Source: Bacteroidales bacterium
Lineage (GTDB): Bacteria > Bacteroidota > Bacteroidia > Bacteroidales > Paludibacteraceae
Direction: 5' to 3'
Assembly (NCBI GenBank): GCA_900771035.1
Contig: CAAGML010000199.1
Location: 1-5,783 of the forward strand
DNA length: 5,783 bases
The position numbers and the translations under genes were made by a program. Below are positions 4,866-5,783 of this stretch, one piece after another; the stretch's first letter is position 1, and each line of letters begins with the position of its first letter. The notes beneath the pieces were generated by a model. That model was not told where the DNA came from. It worked only from the letters and a program-made list of their open reading frames with translations, and made no database searches.

Positions 4866-5783
4866 TCACTGACCCACTGCGAAAGTTTTCTCTCCGATGG
4901 TCTCGTCCTTCTCGTCAACCAATCTCCAATGGGTGATGTTGCGGCGTTCAGAGTCAATGCGTACTCCGCATTTGGTCACTCGGCGGCCGTTGGCAGACCA
5001 TTGAATGGCATAACTCTTGTCGTCTATCTGCCGCAAGGCATTCTCCACCGTGTCGTCAACCTTCAGTTCAAGCACGAAAACATCCTTTGCTGTCCCTATC
5101 ACCACGTCCGCACGGCCAAGGATGCACTTGTTCTCGCAACGCACACGGCTGTTCAGAATCGAGAAAACCATATACATCAGCAACTTGTAGAACCCCTCAC
5201 GCTTTTCCTTATTATCCCATTCCTCCTTGGTTATTATGTCGTATGGTATGCCGGCAATGTATGACCTGAGATGGAGCAATGCGCCGGAGAGGTCGCCATC
5301 GTATATACTTTGCGTCATATTTGTCACAAGGGCATTCCCGTCTCTTCGTGTCTGATGCATGACCAATGGCATTAGATTGTTTATCAACCCGTTGCGCACC
5401 TCTTTGTTCGGAAAGTGAAGGGTGTATGTGTCCAACATACGGTTGTAGCCGTCAATGCTCAGGTAGCCACTTTGGAAAAGCAATGGCATAGGGGTTGTGG
5501 CCTCCTCGCAAGGTATTGCGAAATCATCCAATGTCACATCCACCCCATCGTACGAAAATGCCGTGGCGAGTGGATAATGCTTCAGGTTCTCCATCAGCGA
5601 TGAGCTTGTCCCCGACTCAAACCAGAATTCCTTTACCTTTCCGTCGTTCAGGGCATTGAGCAGACTGTAAGGCGCATAAATGTCCTCACTCTCCTCGCAG
5701 AAATGATAGCCATCGTAATACTCCTTTATCTTGGCGTAAGCCTCCTCGGTAGTACATCCCATCCTTTCGGCAAGGTCTGCCAC
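4866..5783 (-). CDS. AAA-ATPase-like / PD-(D/E)XK (DUF1703) protein, C-terminal part, cut by window edge
   Basis: 305 codons are visible and the frame is open to the right edge, so the start lies outside; the first visible codon is GTG but it is almost surely internal. The family pairs an N-terminal AAA-ATPase-like domain (PF09820, mostly missing here) with a C-terminal PD-(D/E)XK nuclease-fold domain (PF08011, DUF1703). Visible signs, numbered in the fragment: YYDGYHF (22-28), a hallmark following the ATPase core; SGTSSSLMENL (57-67); LLFQSGYLSI (101-110); and the nuclease-fold core GRADVVI (223-229, Asp226), VFVLELK (235-241, Glu239-x-Lys241), followed by ALRQIDDKSYA (249-259, Gln252). All core residues are kept, so the domain may be active. 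Bacteroidetes genomes carry many copies of this family; the role is not established, with proposals touching mobile elements or defence. The fucosidase gene begins 40 bases after its stop. Confidence 0.92.
   Translation of the reverse strand: MADLAERMGCTTEEAYAKIKEYYDGYHFCEESEDIYAPYSLLNALNDGKVKEFWFESGTSSSLMENLKHYPLATAFSYDGVDVTLDDFAIPCEEATTPMPLLFQSGYLSIDGYNRMLDTYTLHFPNKEVRNGLINNLMPLVMHQTRRDGNALVTNMTQSIYDGDLSGALLHLRSYIAGIPYDIITKEEWDNKEKREGFYKLLMYMVFSILNSRVRCENKCILGRADVVIGTAKDVFVLELKVDDTVENALRQIDDKSYAIQWSANGRRVTKCGVRIDSERRNITHWRLVDEKDETIGEKTFAVGQ

Noticed and set aside
1..5783. CRISPR array, tRNA/rRNA, insertion sequence or toxin-antitoxin pair
   Set aside because: Reading both strands gave no regularly spaced repeats, no tRNA-like cloverleaf, no transposase motifs or terminal inverted repeats, and no small paired genes. 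The gaps between genes are all under 140 bases.

Overview
The window looks like a Bacteroidales chromosome fragment (Bacteroides, Prevotella or Muribaculaceae type; the genus cannot be fixed from this sequence). Four signs point there: promoters of the Bacteroidetes form TTTG-N19/20-TAnnTTTG, no obvious Shine-Dalgarno sequences, a DUF1703-type ATPase/PD-(D/E)XK gene, and exported glycosidase and beta-barrel genes of the kind common in gut Bacteroidetes.

Layout. (1) 1-360, minus strand: the N-terminal 120 codons or fewer of an ATPase_2-type P-loop ATPase that runs off the left edge. Its promoter lies at 431-462. This region is more AT-rich (about 40% GC by hand count over 1-360) than the rest. 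(2) 499-1431, minus strand: an endonuclease/exonuclease/phosphatase (EEP) family protein with all catalytic motifs but a very short hydrophobic N-terminus. (3) 1432-1557: a divergent intergenic region with two back-to-back Bacteroidetes-type promoters. (4) 1558-2466 and 2485-3090, plus strand: a probable two-gene operon of a sugar-phosphate-type nucleotidyltransferase and a small exported protein that looks like an outer-membrane beta-barrel. (5) 3095-4825, minus strand: a secreted GH29 alpha-L-fucosidase carrying what looks like a short PA14 domain between the catalytic barrel and the C-terminal beta-sandwich. It converges on the barrel gene with a 4-bp gap. (6) 4866-5783, minus strand: the C-terminal part of an AAA-ATPase-like/PD-(D/E)XK (DUF1703) protein whose N-terminus lies beyond the right edge.

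How the genes relate. The nucleotidyltransferase and barrel genes are very probably co-transcribed. The fucosidase follows the ATPase/nuclease-fold gene by 40 bp on the same strand with no promoter visible in the gap, so it may be read from upstream. No SusC/SusD pair, sulfatase or other glycosidase accompanies it, so it is not in a recognisable polysaccharide utilisation locus within this window. I do not see a coherent new multi-gene system. The most notable points are the PA14-bearing fucosidase with its shifted acid/base motif, its odd upstream neighbour, and the overlapping divergent promoters.
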